Shown here: positions 1-8,983 of the stretch, in pieces | Position numbering within the stretch: the stretch's first letter is position 1 | How the letters are laid out: each line of letters opens with the position of its first letter | Assembly (NCBI GenBank): GCA_022565665.1 | Contig: JAIUMI010000018.1 | Coordinates: forward strand, 1-49,296 | Direction of reading: 5' to 3' | Source of the DNA: Glycocaulis sp. | GTDB taxonomy: Bacteria; Pseudomonadota; Alphaproteobacteria; Caulobacterales; Maricaulaceae | Length of the DNA: 49,296 bases | The notes under the pieces: generated by a model | Databases searched by the model: none | Seen by the model: only the letters and a program-made list of their open reading frames with translations | Told to the model about the DNA's origin: nothing | Translations under genes and position numbers: made by a program

Positions 1-2
1 CG

Positions 3-380
3 GTGGCCCGCCCGGACGATATAGAGCCGGAAGAGGATGATCAGGTCGATACCGAAGAGCTCCATCCCGGCGTGCTGACCGGCGCCGCGCCCGAACCGGA
101 ACCGGCCGCAGCGCCGCCCGTGGCCCCACCCGCCCGCAAGCCCGCCTCCGCAGGTGGCGGCAACTGGGTGTTTGCGGCCAATCTCGCCGCCGGTGTGGTC
201 CTGACCGGGCTGGGTGTATGGGACATTCTCGCCCAGGACGCGAACGGGGCAGCTGCCGAGTTCGGCTGGTTCGGTCCGGTCGCCGCGGCGATGGGGGTGG
301 TGCTGGTGATCGCGTCTGGCTGGATGCTGATTTCGCGGCGCAAACCGGCCGCTGAAGCCGAGACCGGCGCAGACGACTGA
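3..380 (+). CDS. Hypothetical small two-helix membrane protein (5' end may be cut)
   Basis: The frame is open from the first bases of the window, so the GTG at 3 may be internal and the gene may begin upstream. The visible 125 residues start with an acidic stretch (about 1-21), then an Ala/Pro-rich linker (about 28-50). Two hydrophobic segments follow (about 54-74 and 90-111) and a charged tail that begins SRRK. This predicts an inner-membrane protein with an acidic, disordered N-terminal arm. I do not recognise a family. It lies about 50 bp upstream of isovaleryl-CoA dehydrogenase on the same strand and could be co-transcribed with it, but nothing ties their functions together. Confidence 0.6.
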   Translation: MARPDDIEPEEDDQVDTEELHPGVLTGAAPEPEPAAAPPVAPPARKPASAGGGNWVFAANLAAGVVLTGLGVWDILAQDANGAAAEFGWFGPVAAAMGVVLVIASGWMLISRRKPAAEAETGADD

Positions 381-428
381 CGCGCACCGCGCTTGACCCA
401 TAGGCCGGGCGTGGTATCTCGCCTGACC

Positions 429-1601
429 ATGATATCGAACCAATACCCGACGCTGGAATTCCCTCTGGGGGAGACCGCAGAGATGCTGCGCGACACCGTG
501 CGCAGCTTTGCTTCCGACAATATCGCGCCCTTGGCGGCCGAGATCGATGCGAAGGACGAGTTCCCGCACCATCTCTGGCGGTCCATGGGCGAGCTGGGTC
601 TTCTCGGCATCACCGTCGGCGAGGAGTATGGCGGGACAGGGCTCGGCTATCTCGAACACGTGATCGCGATGGAGGAAATCTCCCGCGCGTCTGCTTCGGT
701 GGGCCTTTCCTACGGCGCGCACTCAAACCTGTGCGTCAACCAGATCAAGCTCAACGGCAATGACGACCAGCGGGAGAAGTACCTGCCGAAACTCGTTTCG
801 GGCGAGCATGTCGGCGCGCTCGCCATGAGCGAGCCGGGTGCTGGCTCTGACGTCGTTTCCATGCGCCTGAAGGCCGAAAAGAAGGGCGACCGCTACGTCC
901 TCAATGGCTCGAAAATGTGGATCACCAACGGGCCGAGCGCCGATGTGCTGGTGGTCTATGCCAAGACCGATCCCGACGGCGGTTCCAAAGGCATCACCGC
1001 CTTCCTGATCGAGAAGGGGATGAAGGGTTTCTCGGTTGCCCAGAAGCTCGACAAGCTGGGCATGCGCGGCTCTGAAACCGGCGAGCTGGTGTTTGAAGAC
1101 TGCGAAGTGCCTGAAGAGAACGTGCTGGGCGGCGTGGGTCAGGGCGTGCGCGTGCTGATGAGCGGTCTCGACTACGAGCGCGCCGTGCTATCGGCCGGCC
1201 CGATCGGCATCATGCAGGCCTGCATGGATGTGGTCATGCCCTATGTTCACGAGCGCAAGCAGTTCGGCAAAGCCATTGGCGAGTTCCAGCTCATCCAGGG
1301 CAAGATCGCCGACATGTACACCCGCATGAATGCCAGCCGCGCCTATGTGTACGCCGTGGCGCAGGCCTGCGATGCCGGCAAGACGACGCGCAAGGACGCT
1401 GCAGGCGCAATCCTGTTTGCCGCCGAGACGGCGACCCAGTGTGCGCTGGATGCAATCCAGATCCTCGGCGGGAACGGCTATATCAACGAATACCCGACGG
1501 GGCGTTTGCTGCGTGATGCCAAGCTCTATGAGATCGGCGCCGGCACCAGCGAAATCCGCCGCTGGCTGATCGGCCGGGAGCTGTTCGGCGAGAGCGCGTA
1601 G
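429..1601 (+). CDS. ivd: Isovaleryl-CoA dehydrogenase
   Basis: FAD-dependent acyl-CoA dehydrogenase of 390 residues, oxidising isovaleryl-CoA to 3-methylcrotonyl-CoA in leucine catabolism and passing electrons to ETF. The ATG at 429 begins [11 protein letters not shown], a normal N-terminus; the frame also extends upstream to a TTG at 393, which I reject. Visible motifs are the acyl-CoA dehydrogenase signature around 130-142 ([13 protein letters not shown]), the KMWITNG flavin-pocket stretch, and the C-terminal QILGGNGY and GTSEIRR motifs. The catalytic base Glu is in [12 protein letters not shown] (about residue 250), the position used by isovaleryl-CoA dehydrogenases rather than that of short/medium-chain enzymes. 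Both MCC subunits and a LiuC-like hydratase within the next 14 kb support the substrate. Confidence 0.93.
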   Translation: MISNQYPTLEFPLGETAEMLRDTVRSFASDNIAPLAAEIDAKDEFPHHLWRSMGELGLLGITVGEEYGGTGLGYLEHVIAMEEISRASASVGLSYGAHSNLCVNQIKLNGNDDQREKYLPKLVSGEHVGALAMSEPGAGSDVVSMRLKAEKKGDRYVLNGSKMWITNGPSADVLVVYAKTDPDGGSKGITAFLIEKGMKGFSVAQKLDKLGMRGSETGELVFEDCEVPEENVLGGVGQGVRVLMSGLDYERAVLSAGPIGIMQACMDVVMPYVHERKQFGKAIGEFQLIQGKIADMYTRMNASRAYVYAVAQACDAGKTTRKDAAGAILFAAETATQCALDAIQILGGNGYINEYPTGRLLRDAKLYEIGAGTSEIRRWLIGRELFGESA

Positions 1602-1628
1602 GGTTATTTGCGACATTAACAACAAAAT

Positions 1629-1657
1629 TTGACGCAACTAATTGTTTGCGTCATGAT
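1629..1657 (+). promoter_or_regulatory. Candidate vapBC promoter with palindromic operator
   Basis: Just upstream of the antitoxin gene is a perfect inverted repeat, GACGCAA (1631-1637) and TTGCGTC (1646-1652), separated by 8 bp. It overlaps a possible -35 (TTGACG, 1629-1634), with a possible -10 (CATGAT, 1652-1657) 17 bp further on. The stretch is AT-rich against a GC-rich background. A palindrome over the core promoter is the usual layout for autorepression by a VapB-VapC complex. Palindrome: seen. Promoter and operator roles: inferred. Confidence 0.5.
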
Positions 1658-1683
1658 CTCCATATAACCCGATGGAGGGCATC

Positions 1684-2130
1684 ATGGCGCATGAAACCGT
1701 ACAGGACTGGCGGGCCTCTGTGGCCCATCTACCCACCAAATCGGCCAGAATCCGCGCGCTTGCCAGACAGGGCCTGAAACGGGCTGATATCGCGCGGGCG
1801 CTGGATATCCGCTATCAGCACGTGCGCAATGTTCTGGTGGCGGATGAGGAACGTCGCGAGGCGAAGCCCGTCAAACCAGACTCCGTGACAGTTTCTGTTG
1901 ATAGTGCCGGGCGGGTATTGATACCGGCGGCGTTCCGGGAGTGGTTCGGCCTGCAGGAGGGCAGCCGTCTGGTGCTCAGTGCTGGTCCTGACGGGCTGGA
2001 GCTGATGCCGCCTTCGCGCGCAGCCGACAAGGCGCGCGCGCTTTTGAGACCATTTCTGGAGCCGGGCCTTGGCCTGTCGGATGAGCTGATCGCGGACCGC
2101 CGCGCGGAGGCGGCCCGTGAAGACGGGTGA
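1684..2130 (+). CDS. vapB: VapB-like antitoxin (HTH plus AbrB/SpoVT domain)
   Basis: Predicted antitoxin of 148 residues and DNA-binding autorepressor of the pair. The N-terminal third contains a helix-turn-helix-like segment (IRALARQGLKRADIARALDI), and the middle has a swapped-hairpin AbrB domain (SVTVSVDSAGRVLIPAAF through VLSAGPDGLELMP). The C-terminal tail is charged and would wrap the toxin. Start chosen at ATG 1684 because GGAGGG sits 5 bp upstream; the in-frame ATG at 1672 lies upstream of that ribosome-binding site. Its stop overlaps the toxin start by 14 nt, the usual antitoxin-first order with translational coupling. The extra N-terminal HTH makes it longer than a minimal VapB (about 75-90 residues). 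Confidence 0.85.
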   Translation: MAHETVQDWRASVAHLPTKSARIRALARQGLKRADIARALDIRYQHVRNVLVADEERREAKPVKPDSVTVSVDSAGRVLIPAAFREWFGLQEGSRLVLSAGPDGLELMPPSRAADKARALLRPFLEPGLGLSDELIADRRAEAAREDG

Positions 2131-2515
2131 GGGCGCAGTTCTTGATGCCTCGGCCCTGCTGGCGGTTCTGCTGGGCGAGCCGGGAGCGGCACATGTAGAG
2201 CGCTATCTGCCCGACGCGGTGATCTCTGCGGTCAATCTGAGCGAGGTGGCGGGCAAGCTCATGGAGAAGGACGCGCCAGCCGAAGCGGTCAGACAGGCTA
2301 TCGCGGCTGTGGGCCTTGAAGTGATCGCGTTTGACGAGGCGCAGGCCATGGTGGCGGCAGATTTGCGGGTGCGCAGCCGCGCGCTGGGCCTCTCTCTCGG
2401 CGATCGGGCCTGCATCGCGCTTGGCGAGACGCGGGGTGCCAGCGTGGTGACATGTGACCGGGTCTGGTCGGAGCTCGACAGCCCGGCGGAGATCGTGGTG
2501 GCGCGCCCGGATTGA
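2117..2515 (+). CDS. vapC: VapC-like PIN-domain toxin ribonuclease
   Basis: PIN-domain protein of 132 residues, expected to be a Mg2+-dependent RNase held inactive by the upstream antitoxin. The acidic active-site set is intact: Asp10 (VLDASALLA), Glu43 (NLSEVAGK), Asp96 (LSLGDRACIALG) and Asp114 (VVTCDRVW). The start is GTG at 2117, inside the antitoxin gene, so translation is probably coupled. Length is normal for VapC. The target RNA cannot be read from sequence. It ends 12 bp from the convergent patatin gene with no room for a separate terminator. Confidence 0.9.
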   Translation: MKTGEGAVLDASALLAVLLGEPGAAHVERYLPDAVISAVNLSEVAGKLMEKDAPAEAVRQAIAAVGLEVIAFDEAQAMVAADLRVRSRALGLSLGDRACIALGETRGASVVTCDRVWSELDSPAEIVVARPD

Positions 2516-2527
2516 CGAAGAGAGCCC

Positions 2528-4261
2528 TCACCCCACCGGTTTCAGCTTGGCCATCAGGCGATCACTGGCCTCGCTGAGGAGGGATGTGGCGGCGTGATAG
2601 CCCGCCTCCACCGCATCGTCATAGCGCCGCCATTCGCGCAGATCCATGTCGATATCGGGCAGGACGAGCATATCGGCGGCTTCGCGCGTTTCCTCATGCT
2701 CGTCGAGCGTGGCGGCGGTGGCCGCGCGCATGAGCAGCGAGGCGATGGGCGGCGGGTCAGACAGGCCATGGCGCATGGCCCAGCCGAAAAAGCCCGGCGG
2801 GTTGATGAAATCCTTCGGGTTGATCGCCCGGTTGCGCGTCACGTCCACGCCCACATTGACGCCGCGATGGCTGGCTTTCAGCTCCTTGATGGGGAAGTTG
2901 TTGAACACCGCCCCGTCCACCAGCACGTTCTCGCCATCGATAACCGGCGGCAGAAGGCCCGGAATGGCAAGCGAGGCGCGCAGCGCGTCGCGCAGCCGGC
3001 CCGTGCGGTGAATGCGCACCGCGCCGTCGGTCAGATTGGACGAGACGCAGAAGAAGGGGCGCCGCAGGTCGGCAATGTCGACATCGCCGAAATGCTCCAG
3101 AAGCCGCTTTTCCACCTCCTTGCCACGCACCAGGCTGACCACGGGCAGGGTCCAGTCGCTCAACGGGCTGGTGGTGACGAAGGCCTTTTGCAGCCGCCAG
3201 TCGATCTCCTCATCGCTCCAGCCCATGGCAACGCCCGCCGCGATGATCGCGCCCATCGAGGTGCCCGCGAGAAAGTCGAAGCGTATGCCCCGGTCGTGGA
3301 AGGCCTTGATCGCCCCGATATGGGCGTAGGCGCGGCTGCCCCCGCCGGAGAGGACCAGGCCCACCGACAGCCCCGCCATGGTGCGCGCCAGATGGGCAGT
3401 GTCGCCCTTGTCATACTGGCGCCAGTGGAAGCAGCGCGCGGCCTCGGCGGCATCCATCCATTCCTGCGGGCTCGCCGCGCGCCGGTCCCCGCCATGATGG
3501 ACCAGCACCACGTCAATGAGGCGCAGCTTGGCGGCAGGCGAGGGGTCTTCGGGCAGAAGCGGGATGGAGGGCCGGGCATCGGCGCGTGCCAGCAGCCAGA
3601 TACGGTCGGCCCGGCCCATGGCCTGACGCGCCCAGTTGAAATCGTTCATGCGCGCCAGGAGGATGACCATGTCATACTCGTCTTCCAGCGCGTTGAGGCG
3701 TGAGGGTGGCCAGCCTGCAGCCTCTTCGCCAGCTACCACCACCTTGCGGCCCAGCGCTTCAAGCGCAGCCTTCATCTCGCTTGCGCGAAAGTGCAGATCA
3801 ATGGTCGGCGAGGTGGACACGAAGGCGAAGACGCGCGGCTCGGACTTGGCCCTCAGCGTACCGCCGCGCAGGCGGAACAGCATCATGCGGGCCAGCTCGC
3901 GCATCAGGCTGGCATGTCTGCGGGTCAGCTTTTCAAACGCGCTCTTGGGAAGCCGGATCAGCTCGCTGTCGCGCAGGGCGTAGATATTGGCCGAATGGGG
4001 CCGGTCCTCGACCAGCGCCATCTCGCCAATCGGCTCGCCTGCCCGGATATGGCCCACAAGTTCGGGCCGCCCGTCCGCCCCGGTGCGGAAAGCCGCGAGC
4101 GCGCCGGAGCGGACCAGATAGAAGGCATCGGCAGGGTCGCCGGCTTCAAACAGGGTCTGGCCCGCTGGCAGGCAGAACCACTCCACTTCGGCTTCCACAG
4201 CCTTCAGCGCGGCTTTTTCAAGCCGGTTCAGGAAGGGCAGGAAGCCAAGCTGCAGGTCCAT
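2528..4261 (-). CDS. Cyclic-nucleotide-binding domain / patatin-like phospholipase (NTE family)
   Basis: 577 residues with two recognisable parts. Residues about 5-130 form a cyclic-nucleotide-binding regulatory domain (FEAGDPADAFYLVRSG, GEPIGEMALVEDRPHSA). Residues about 298-500 form a patatin-like serine hydrolase with the glycine-rich oxyanion loop (LVLSGGGSRAYAHIGAI), the nucleophile elbow GTSMG (Ser335) and the catalytic Asp in VDGAVFNNFP (Asp449). The layout matches bacterial relatives of neuropathy target esterase, which hydrolyse (lyso)phospholipids at the inner membrane. I see no transmembrane helix, so membrane contact would be peripheral. The middle (about 140-290) is a conserved linker I cannot assign. 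The ligand of the N-terminal domain is unknown. Confidence 0.88.
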   Translation of the reverse strand: MDLQLGFLPFLNRLEKAALKAVEAEVEWFCLPAGQTLFEAGDPADAFYLVRSGALAAFRTGADGRPELVGHIRAGEPIGEMALVEDRPHSANIYALRDSELIRLPKSAFEKLTRRHASLMRELARMMLFRLRGGTLRAKSEPRVFAFVSTSPTIDLHFRASEMKAALEALGRKVVVAGEEAAGWPPSRLNALEDEYDMVILLARMNDFNWARQAMGRADRIWLLARADARPSIPLLPEDPSPAAKLRLIDVVLVHHGGDRRAASPQEWMDAAEAARCFHWRQYDKGDTAHLARTMAGLSVGLVLSGGGSRAYAHIGAIKAFHDRGIRFDFLAGTSMGAIIAAGVAMGWSDEEIDWRLQKAFVTTSPLSDWTLPVVSLVRGKEVEKRLLEHFGDVDIADLRRPFFCVSSNLTDGAVRIHRTGRLRDALRASLAIPGLLPPVIDGENVLVDGAVFNNFPIKELKASHRGVNVGVDVTRNRAINPKDFINPPGFFGWAMRHGLSDPPPIASLLMRAATAATLDEHEETREAADMLVLPDIDMDLREWRRYDDAVEAGYHAATSLLSEASDRLMAKLKPVG

Positions 4262-4318
4262 CAGTCCGCCTTGCGATGCGATGCAGGGCAGAAGGCTAGC
4301 TTGCGTCGCGCCCGCCTG

Positions 4319-6160
4319 CTAGCGGGCAAGCTCTGCCTCCACCCATGCGTCCACCAGCTCTTCCAGCACGGCCAGCGGCACCGCCCCGTCGCGCAGGATC
4401 ACCTCGTGGAACATGCGGATGTCGAACCGGTCGCCGAGCCGTTCCTCTGCGCTCTCGCGCAGCTCCAGGATCTTGATCATGCCGACCGTGTAGGCGGTCG
4501 CCTGACCCGGCATGACGATATAGCGCTCAATAGCGCGCACCGCGTCGCCTTCAGGGTTGGGCGTGTTCTCGATCAGGTATTCGATCGCCTCTTCGCGGGT
4601 CCAGCGCTGGTCATGCAGGCCCGTATCGACGACAAGGCGCGCGGCCCGCCACAGCTCCATGGCCAGCCGGCCAAAGTTGGAATACGGATCCTCGTAATAG
4701 CCCATCTCCAGCGGCAGATACTCGGTATAGAGCCCCCAGCCCTCCGAATAGGCGGTAAAGCCGCCAAACCGGCGGAAAGCCGGGATGTCGGTGAGATCCG
4801 TCATGATGGAAAGCTGCATGTGATGGCCGGGATTGCCCTCGTGATAGGCCAGCGCCTCCATCTGGTAGATCGGCATTTCGCGCATGTCATAGAGGTTGGC
4901 GTAGTAGATGCCGGGGCGTGAGCCGTCCGCTGCGGGTCGCGAATAGAAGGCCTTGCCGGCCGAGCGCTCACGGAAAGGTTCCACCCGGCGCACCACCAGT
5001 TCGTGTTCGGGCAGGGTGATGAAGTATTCCGGCAGGCGGGTGTTGATCGTCTCGATCAGGCGGGTGGCTTCGGCCAGATAGGCTTCGCGGCCCTCATCGG
5101 TGTTGGGATAGTAGAACTGGTCGTCCTCGCGCATGAAGACGAAGAAGTCCTGCAAACTCCCCTCAAAACCCACCTCGTCCATGATCTCGCGCATCTCGCC
5201 ATGGATGCGCGCCACATTGGCAAGGCCGAGATCGTGCACTTCCTGCGCAGTGAGATCGGTGGTGGTGAAGTTGACGAGGCGCGCCGCGTAATAGGCATCC
5301 CCGTCGGGCAGACGCCATGCGCCATCGCCCGCAGCGGCGCCTTCACGGTGACGTTCCATGGTGTCAATCAGTTCTTCATAGGCAGGCACCCATGAAAGCA
5401 GCGCCTCGCGCGCATCGGCCAGCATGGCGGCGCGGTGGTCATCGGCGAGGTTCAGGCTGTCAATGCTGGCCTGGAAGATCGCCCACACATCATTGTCCGC
5501 ACCATCATCAAACGGCCCGCCGGAGATGATATTGCGGGCGGTGTCGATCACATGGTCATAGACCCAGACCGGCGGGGCGACGCCCAGCTCGAAGCGCGCT
5601 TCGGCCTCTGCGATATGGGCGGCCATCAGGGCGGGTACGCCGCCCGCGCGCTCGATCCATTGTTCTGCGGTGCGGGCCGAATTGATGCGGTGAATGGTGG
5701 TCATCACGACCGGCACCTGAGAGTGCGGGCCGCCCATCTGGTTGAAGACATAGCCATGGCGGCGGAAGGGATGGTTCATCGCCGCCTGTTCCTGCCGGTA
5801 CTCGAACAGGCGCCAGCTCAGCTGGGCAGAGGCATCAAGCGCCTCGAAATCGAAATTTTCCCGCATATAGGCAAGGCGCGCCTGACCCAGCTCGAAGGTT
5901 TCCACGGCAAAGGCGTCGCTGACATCGCCCCACAGGCCATAGTCCTCGTCGATAATGCCGCGATAGGCCTTCATCAGCGGATTGCGGGCGAGGTCTTCCT
6001 GCTCGACCTCTTCAAACCACGCATTCAGCCGCGCACTCTCGGTTTGCTCGGCCGCCTCTTGCACGGCGAAAGCCGGTGCGGGCAGGAGGACAGGTGCAGC
6101 AGCGGCCAGAAGCGCCGCGCTGGCGGTGCCGATCAGCAGGCGGTGAAGCGTGCAGGTCAT
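4319..6160 (-). CDS. Secreted DUF885-domain protein, putative metallopeptidase-like
   Basis: 613-residue exported protein. The N-terminus has a signal peptide (basic start, Ala/Leu-rich core, likely cleavage near AFA, about residue 32). The rest is a DUF885 domain, many members of which are annotated as lipoproteins or peptidases. Its hallmark HEGNPGHH lies at about 440-447, and a YSEGWGLYTE segment follows about 30 residues on. The HE...HH pattern plus the downstream Glu suggests a metal site, but this is family-based inference with no substrate implied. Full-length and intact. The gap to the next gene on the same strand is short (about 23 bp), so it may be co-transcribed with the crotonase upstream of it. 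Confidence 0.85.
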   Translation of the reverse strand: MTCTLHRLLIGTASAALLAAAAPVLLPAPAFAVQEAAEQTESARLNAWFEEVEQEDLARNPLMKAYRGIIDEDYGLWGDVSDAFAVETFELGQARLAYMRENFDFEALDASAQLSWRLFEYRQEQAAMNHPFRRHGYVFNQMGGPHSQVPVVMTTIHRINSARTAEQWIERAGGVPALMAAHIAEAEARFELGVAPPVWVYDHVIDTARNIISGGPFDDGADNDVWAIFQASIDSLNLADDHRAAMLADAREALLSWVPAYEELIDTMERHREGAAAGDGAWRLPDGDAYYAARLVNFTTTDLTAQEVHDLGLANVARIHGEMREIMDEVGFEGSLQDFFVFMREDDQFYYPNTDEGREAYLAEATRLIETINTRLPEYFITLPEHELVVRRVEPFRERSAGKAFYSRPAADGSRPGIYYANLYDMREMPIYQMEALAYHEGNPGHHMQLSIMTDLTDIPAFRRFGGFTAYSEGWGLYTEYLPLEMGYYEDPYSNFGRLAMELWRAARLVVDTGLHDQRWTREEAIEYLIENTPNPEGDAVRAIERYIVMPGQATAYTVGMIKILELRESAEERLGDRFDIRMFHEVILRDGAVPLAVLEELVDAWVEAELAR

Positions 6161-6183
6161 GATGAAAGTCTCCCCTTGTATTC

Positions 6184-7023
6184 TTATGTTTTCGAGCCGA
6201 GCCGCTTTACGGTGCTCAAAGGTGTGAACTTGCCGTCGCGCTTCTCGGTGCGCGCGGCGAAGGCCTCCATGATATCGCCGGGATTCCAGATGGAAGCCTG
6301 CAATGTCATCACATGTTCGAGACTGTCGGCCACCGAGTGGTCGCGCGCATAGAGATGGGAGCGCTTGATGCCGGAAATGGTCAGCGGCGGTTTCGACGCG
6401 ATGCGCTGCGCTACGCCCTCCACAAGCGCCCTCAGGGCCGCTTCGTCGGGCGCGACACCGTTGAGCAGCCCGAGCGCATGGGCGCGCTCAGCGGTCAGAT
6501 TTTCGCCCGTATAGGCCAGTTCCAGCGCGACCCCTGCCGGGATGAGTTTTGGCAGGCGTTGCAGCGTGCCCACATCGGCCATCATGCCGATATTGGTCTC
6601 CTCGATGCGTAGCCAGGCATCTGTCGTGCCATAGCGCAGATCACACGCGGCGATCATGTCCACCCCGCCGCCAATGCAGGGCCCCTGCATGGACGCAATC
6701 ACCGGAAAGCGCGCCTTTTCAAATGCGGTAAACGCTTCCTGCAGGGAGAGCGCCGCCGTCATGAAGGCTTCGCGGGCGGCCGCGCTGTCGGTGGTCAGGG
6801 CGTTCGGATCGGTGAAGACAGAAATATCCATGCCGGCGGTGAAGACCGGGCCTTCAGCATCCAGAATCAATACCCGTGTCTCGCCAGCGTCCGAGAGAGC
6901 GTTCACGGCCTCGGGCAGTTCGCGCCAGAAGGCGGGCGTCATCGCATTGCGCTTGTCAGGCCGGTTCAGCGTCAGGCGGGCGATGGGGCCGTCACTGGAC
7001 AGCGCAAAGCTGGAATAATTCAT
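6184..7023 (-). CDS. Crotonase-family protein, delta(3,5)-delta(2,4)-dienoyl-CoA isomerase-like
   Basis: 279-residue crotonase-fold enzyme acting on acyl-CoA. Start set at MNYSSFALSSDG; the frame continues upstream to 7131, but that part does not look like crotonase sequence and would overlap the divergent mccB leader. The oxyanion-hole segments are present (GMDIS, PCIGGGVD). Three acidic residues match the spacing of the mammalian ECH1 dienoyl-CoA isomerase triad: Asp122 (GGGVD), Glu142 (RIEET) and Asp150 (MADVGTLQRLP), 20 and 8 residues apart. This makes isomerisation of 3,5-dienoyl-CoA during odd-position unsaturated fatty acid oxidation more likely than plain hydration. An automated pipeline would call it enoyl-CoA hydratase/isomerase. 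Confidence 0.85.
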   Translation of the reverse strand: MNYSSFALSSDGPIARLTLNRPDKRNAMTPAFWRELPEAVNALSDAGETRVLILDAEGPVFTAGMDISVFTDPNALTTDSAAAREAFMTAALSLQEAFTAFEKARFPVIASMQGPCIGGGVDMIAACDLRYGTTDAWLRIEETNIGMMADVGTLQRLPKLIPAGVALELAYTGENLTAERAHALGLLNGVAPDEAALRALVEGVAQRIASKPPLTISGIKRSHLYARDHSVADSLEHVMTLQASIWNPGDIMEAFAARTEKRDGKFTPLSTVKRLGSKT

Positions 7024-7151
7024 GGGGTTGTCCGTACATTCTATATGGCGGGGCAGGCATAGTGGCACGCAGCTTGGGGGGAGCAAAGGCGTTGCGCTGC
7101 ACCGGGCTGGCAGGATAAGTGGCACCGTCAAAAGCCGTCCGGAGTCCCTTC

Positions 7152-8759
7152 ATGTCCCAGCTCTCCACCAAGCTCGATCCCGCTTCCGATGCCTTCAAGG
7201 CCAATGCCGCGCGCATGGACGAGCTGGTAGCCGAGCTGAAAGCGCGTACCGCTGAAGCCGCGCTGGGCGGTTCGGAGCGGGCACGCGAGAAGCATCTTTC
7301 CAGAGGCAAGTTGCTTCCCCGTGAGCGCGTGGAGCGCCTGCTGGACCCTGGCACGCCCTTCCTGGAGATCGGCGCGCTGGCGGCCAATGGCATGTATGAG
7401 GGTGATGTCCACGGCGCAGGCATGATTGCCGGGATCGGCCGGGTTGCGGGCCGCGAAGTGATGATCGTCTGCAACGACGCCACGGTGAAGGGCGGCACCT
7501 ACTACCCGCTGACCGTGAAGAAGCATCTGCGCGCGCAGGAGATCGCCCGCGAGAACCGCTTGCCGTGCGTCTATCTGGTCGACTCCGGCGGCGCGAACCT
7601 GCCCTTCCAGGCCGATGTCTTTCCCGACCGGGAACATTTCGGCCGCATCTTCTACAATCAGGCGACGCTTTCGTCGGAAGGCATCGCGCAAGTGGCGGTC
7701 GTCATGGGCTCGTGCACGGCAGGCGGCGCCTATGTGCCGGCCATGAGCGATGAAACCGTCATCGTGAGGAAGCAGGGCACGATCTTCCTTGGCGGCCCGC
7801 CGCTCGTTAAGGCAGCGACCGGTGAGGTGATCTCGGCGGAAGACCTTGGCGGGGCGGATGTGCATGCCCGCCGCTCCGGCGTGGTGGATCACTATGCCGC
7901 CAATGATGATCACGCTTTGCAGACGGCGCGGCGCATCATCGCCAGCCTCAACACGGTAAAGCGCGTCGACATGGACATTGCCGAGCCCGAAGCCCCGGCG
8001 CTTGATCCGGCAACGCTGAACGGTGTCATCCCGTCAGACGTGCGCACGCCGTATGATGTGCGCGAGGTGATCGCGCGCATCGTGGACGGCTCGCGCTTTG
8101 ACGAGTTCAAGGCGCTCTACGGGGATACGCTGGTCTGCGGCTTTGCGCGCGTGCAGGGCATGCCGGTCGGCATCATTGCCAATAATGGCGTCATCTTCTC
8201 CGAAAGCGCGCTCAAGGGCGCCCATTTCATCGAGCTGTGCTGCCAGCGCGGCATCCCGCTCCTCTTCCTGCAGAACATTACCGGCTTCATGGTCGGCTCC
8301 AAATACGAGGCCGGCGGCATCGCCAAGGACGGGGCCAAGCTCGTCACCGCCGTGTCGTGTGCGCGGGTGCCGAAGATCACCGTGATCATTGGCGGCTCCT
8401 ACGGGGCGGGCAATTACGGCATGTGCGGGCGCGCCTATGGCCCGCGCTTCCTGTTCATATGGCCCAATGCGCGCATTTCCGTCATGGGCGGAGAACAGGC
8501 GGCCAGCGTGCTCGCCACGGTAAAGCGTGACGGCATGGAGGCGCGCGGCGAAAGCTGGAGCGCGGAGGACGAAGAGGCCTTCAAGGCCCCGATCCGCGAG
8601 AAATACGAAGCCGAGGGCTCGCCCTATTATTCCACCGCACGGCTGTGGGATGATGGCGTGATCGCGCCCGCCCAGACACGCGATGTTGTGGCGCTCGCCC
8701 TGTCGGCCTGCCTCAACGCCCCGATCGAGAAAACCCGCTTCGGCGTGTTCAGGATGTAA
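7152..8759 (+). CDS. mccB: Methylcrotonyl-CoA carboxylase carboxyltransferase (beta) subunit
   Basis: 535-residue carboxyltransferase that moves CO2 from biotin to 3-methylcrotonyl-CoA, giving 3-methylglutaconyl-CoA in leucine breakdown. Start ATG 7152 is preceded by GGAG at 7141-7144. N-terminal [20 protein letters not shown] and the later [27 protein letters not shown] and [15 protein letters not shown] segments are typical of MCC beta rather than propionyl-CoA carboxylase. The partner biotin subunit is encoded about 4.3 kb downstream rather than next door, with six unrelated genes or crotonase-family genes between. The leader lies back to back with the divergent dienoyl-CoA-isomerase-like gene, so the two may share a regulatory region. 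Confidence 0.93.
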   Translation: MSQLSTKLDPASDAFKANAARMDELVAELKARTAEAALGGSERAREKHLSRGKLLPRERVERLLDPGTPFLEIGALAANGMYEGDVHGAGMIAGIGRVAGREVMIVCNDATVKGGTYYPLTVKKHLRAQEIARENRLPCVYLVDSGGANLPFQADVFPDREHFGRIFYNQATLSSEGIAQVAVVMGSCTAGGAYVPAMSDETVIVRKQGTIFLGGPPLVKAATGEVISAEDLGGADVHARRSGVVDHYAANDDHALQTARRIIASLNTVKRVDMDIAEPEAPALDPATLNGVIPSDVRTPYDVREVIARIVDGSRFDEFKALYGDTLVCGFARVQGMPVGIIANNGVIFSESALKGAHFIELCCQRGIPLLFLQNITGFMVGSKYEAGGIAKDGAKLVTAVSCARVPKITVIIGGSYGAGNYGMCGRAYGPRFLFIWPNARISVMGGEQAASVLATVKRDGMEARGESWSAEDEEAFKAPIREKYEAEGSPYYSTARLWDDGVIAPAQTRDVVALALSACLNAPIEKTRFGVFRM

Positions 8760-8765
8760 TTTCCC

Positions 8766-8852
8766 GCGTTTCACCGGCCCCGGTTTTCACCGGGGTAAAC
8801 TCCAGCCGGTGCCCAGTCTTGTTCTGGATCCCGGCTCATCCCGGGAAAACGA
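8766..8852. repeat. Dispersed intergenic repeat, copy A
   Basis: Opens with GCGTTTCACCGG and continues with CCGGTGCCCAGTC, TGTTCTGGATCCCGGCT and CCGGGAAAACGA. The same blocks in the same order occur at 28562-28627. This copy also has an extra hairpin, CCCCGG (8778-8783) with CCGGGG (8790-8795). It fills most of the gap between mccB and the next gene and could be a REP-like or transcript-end element. I found no coding sequence in it. Confidence 0.7.
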
Positions 8853-8983
8853 GGAGTTGGATCCGGGCTTCCCGGTTTCTGGGGGGCAAATCCCCCAGCG
8901 CCCCACCCTTCCGCGCGATTAAATCTTGGTAGGAAAGCGCTGATCCCTCTTTGCCGGACGGTGCGGGTGGATAGAGTGGCGTG

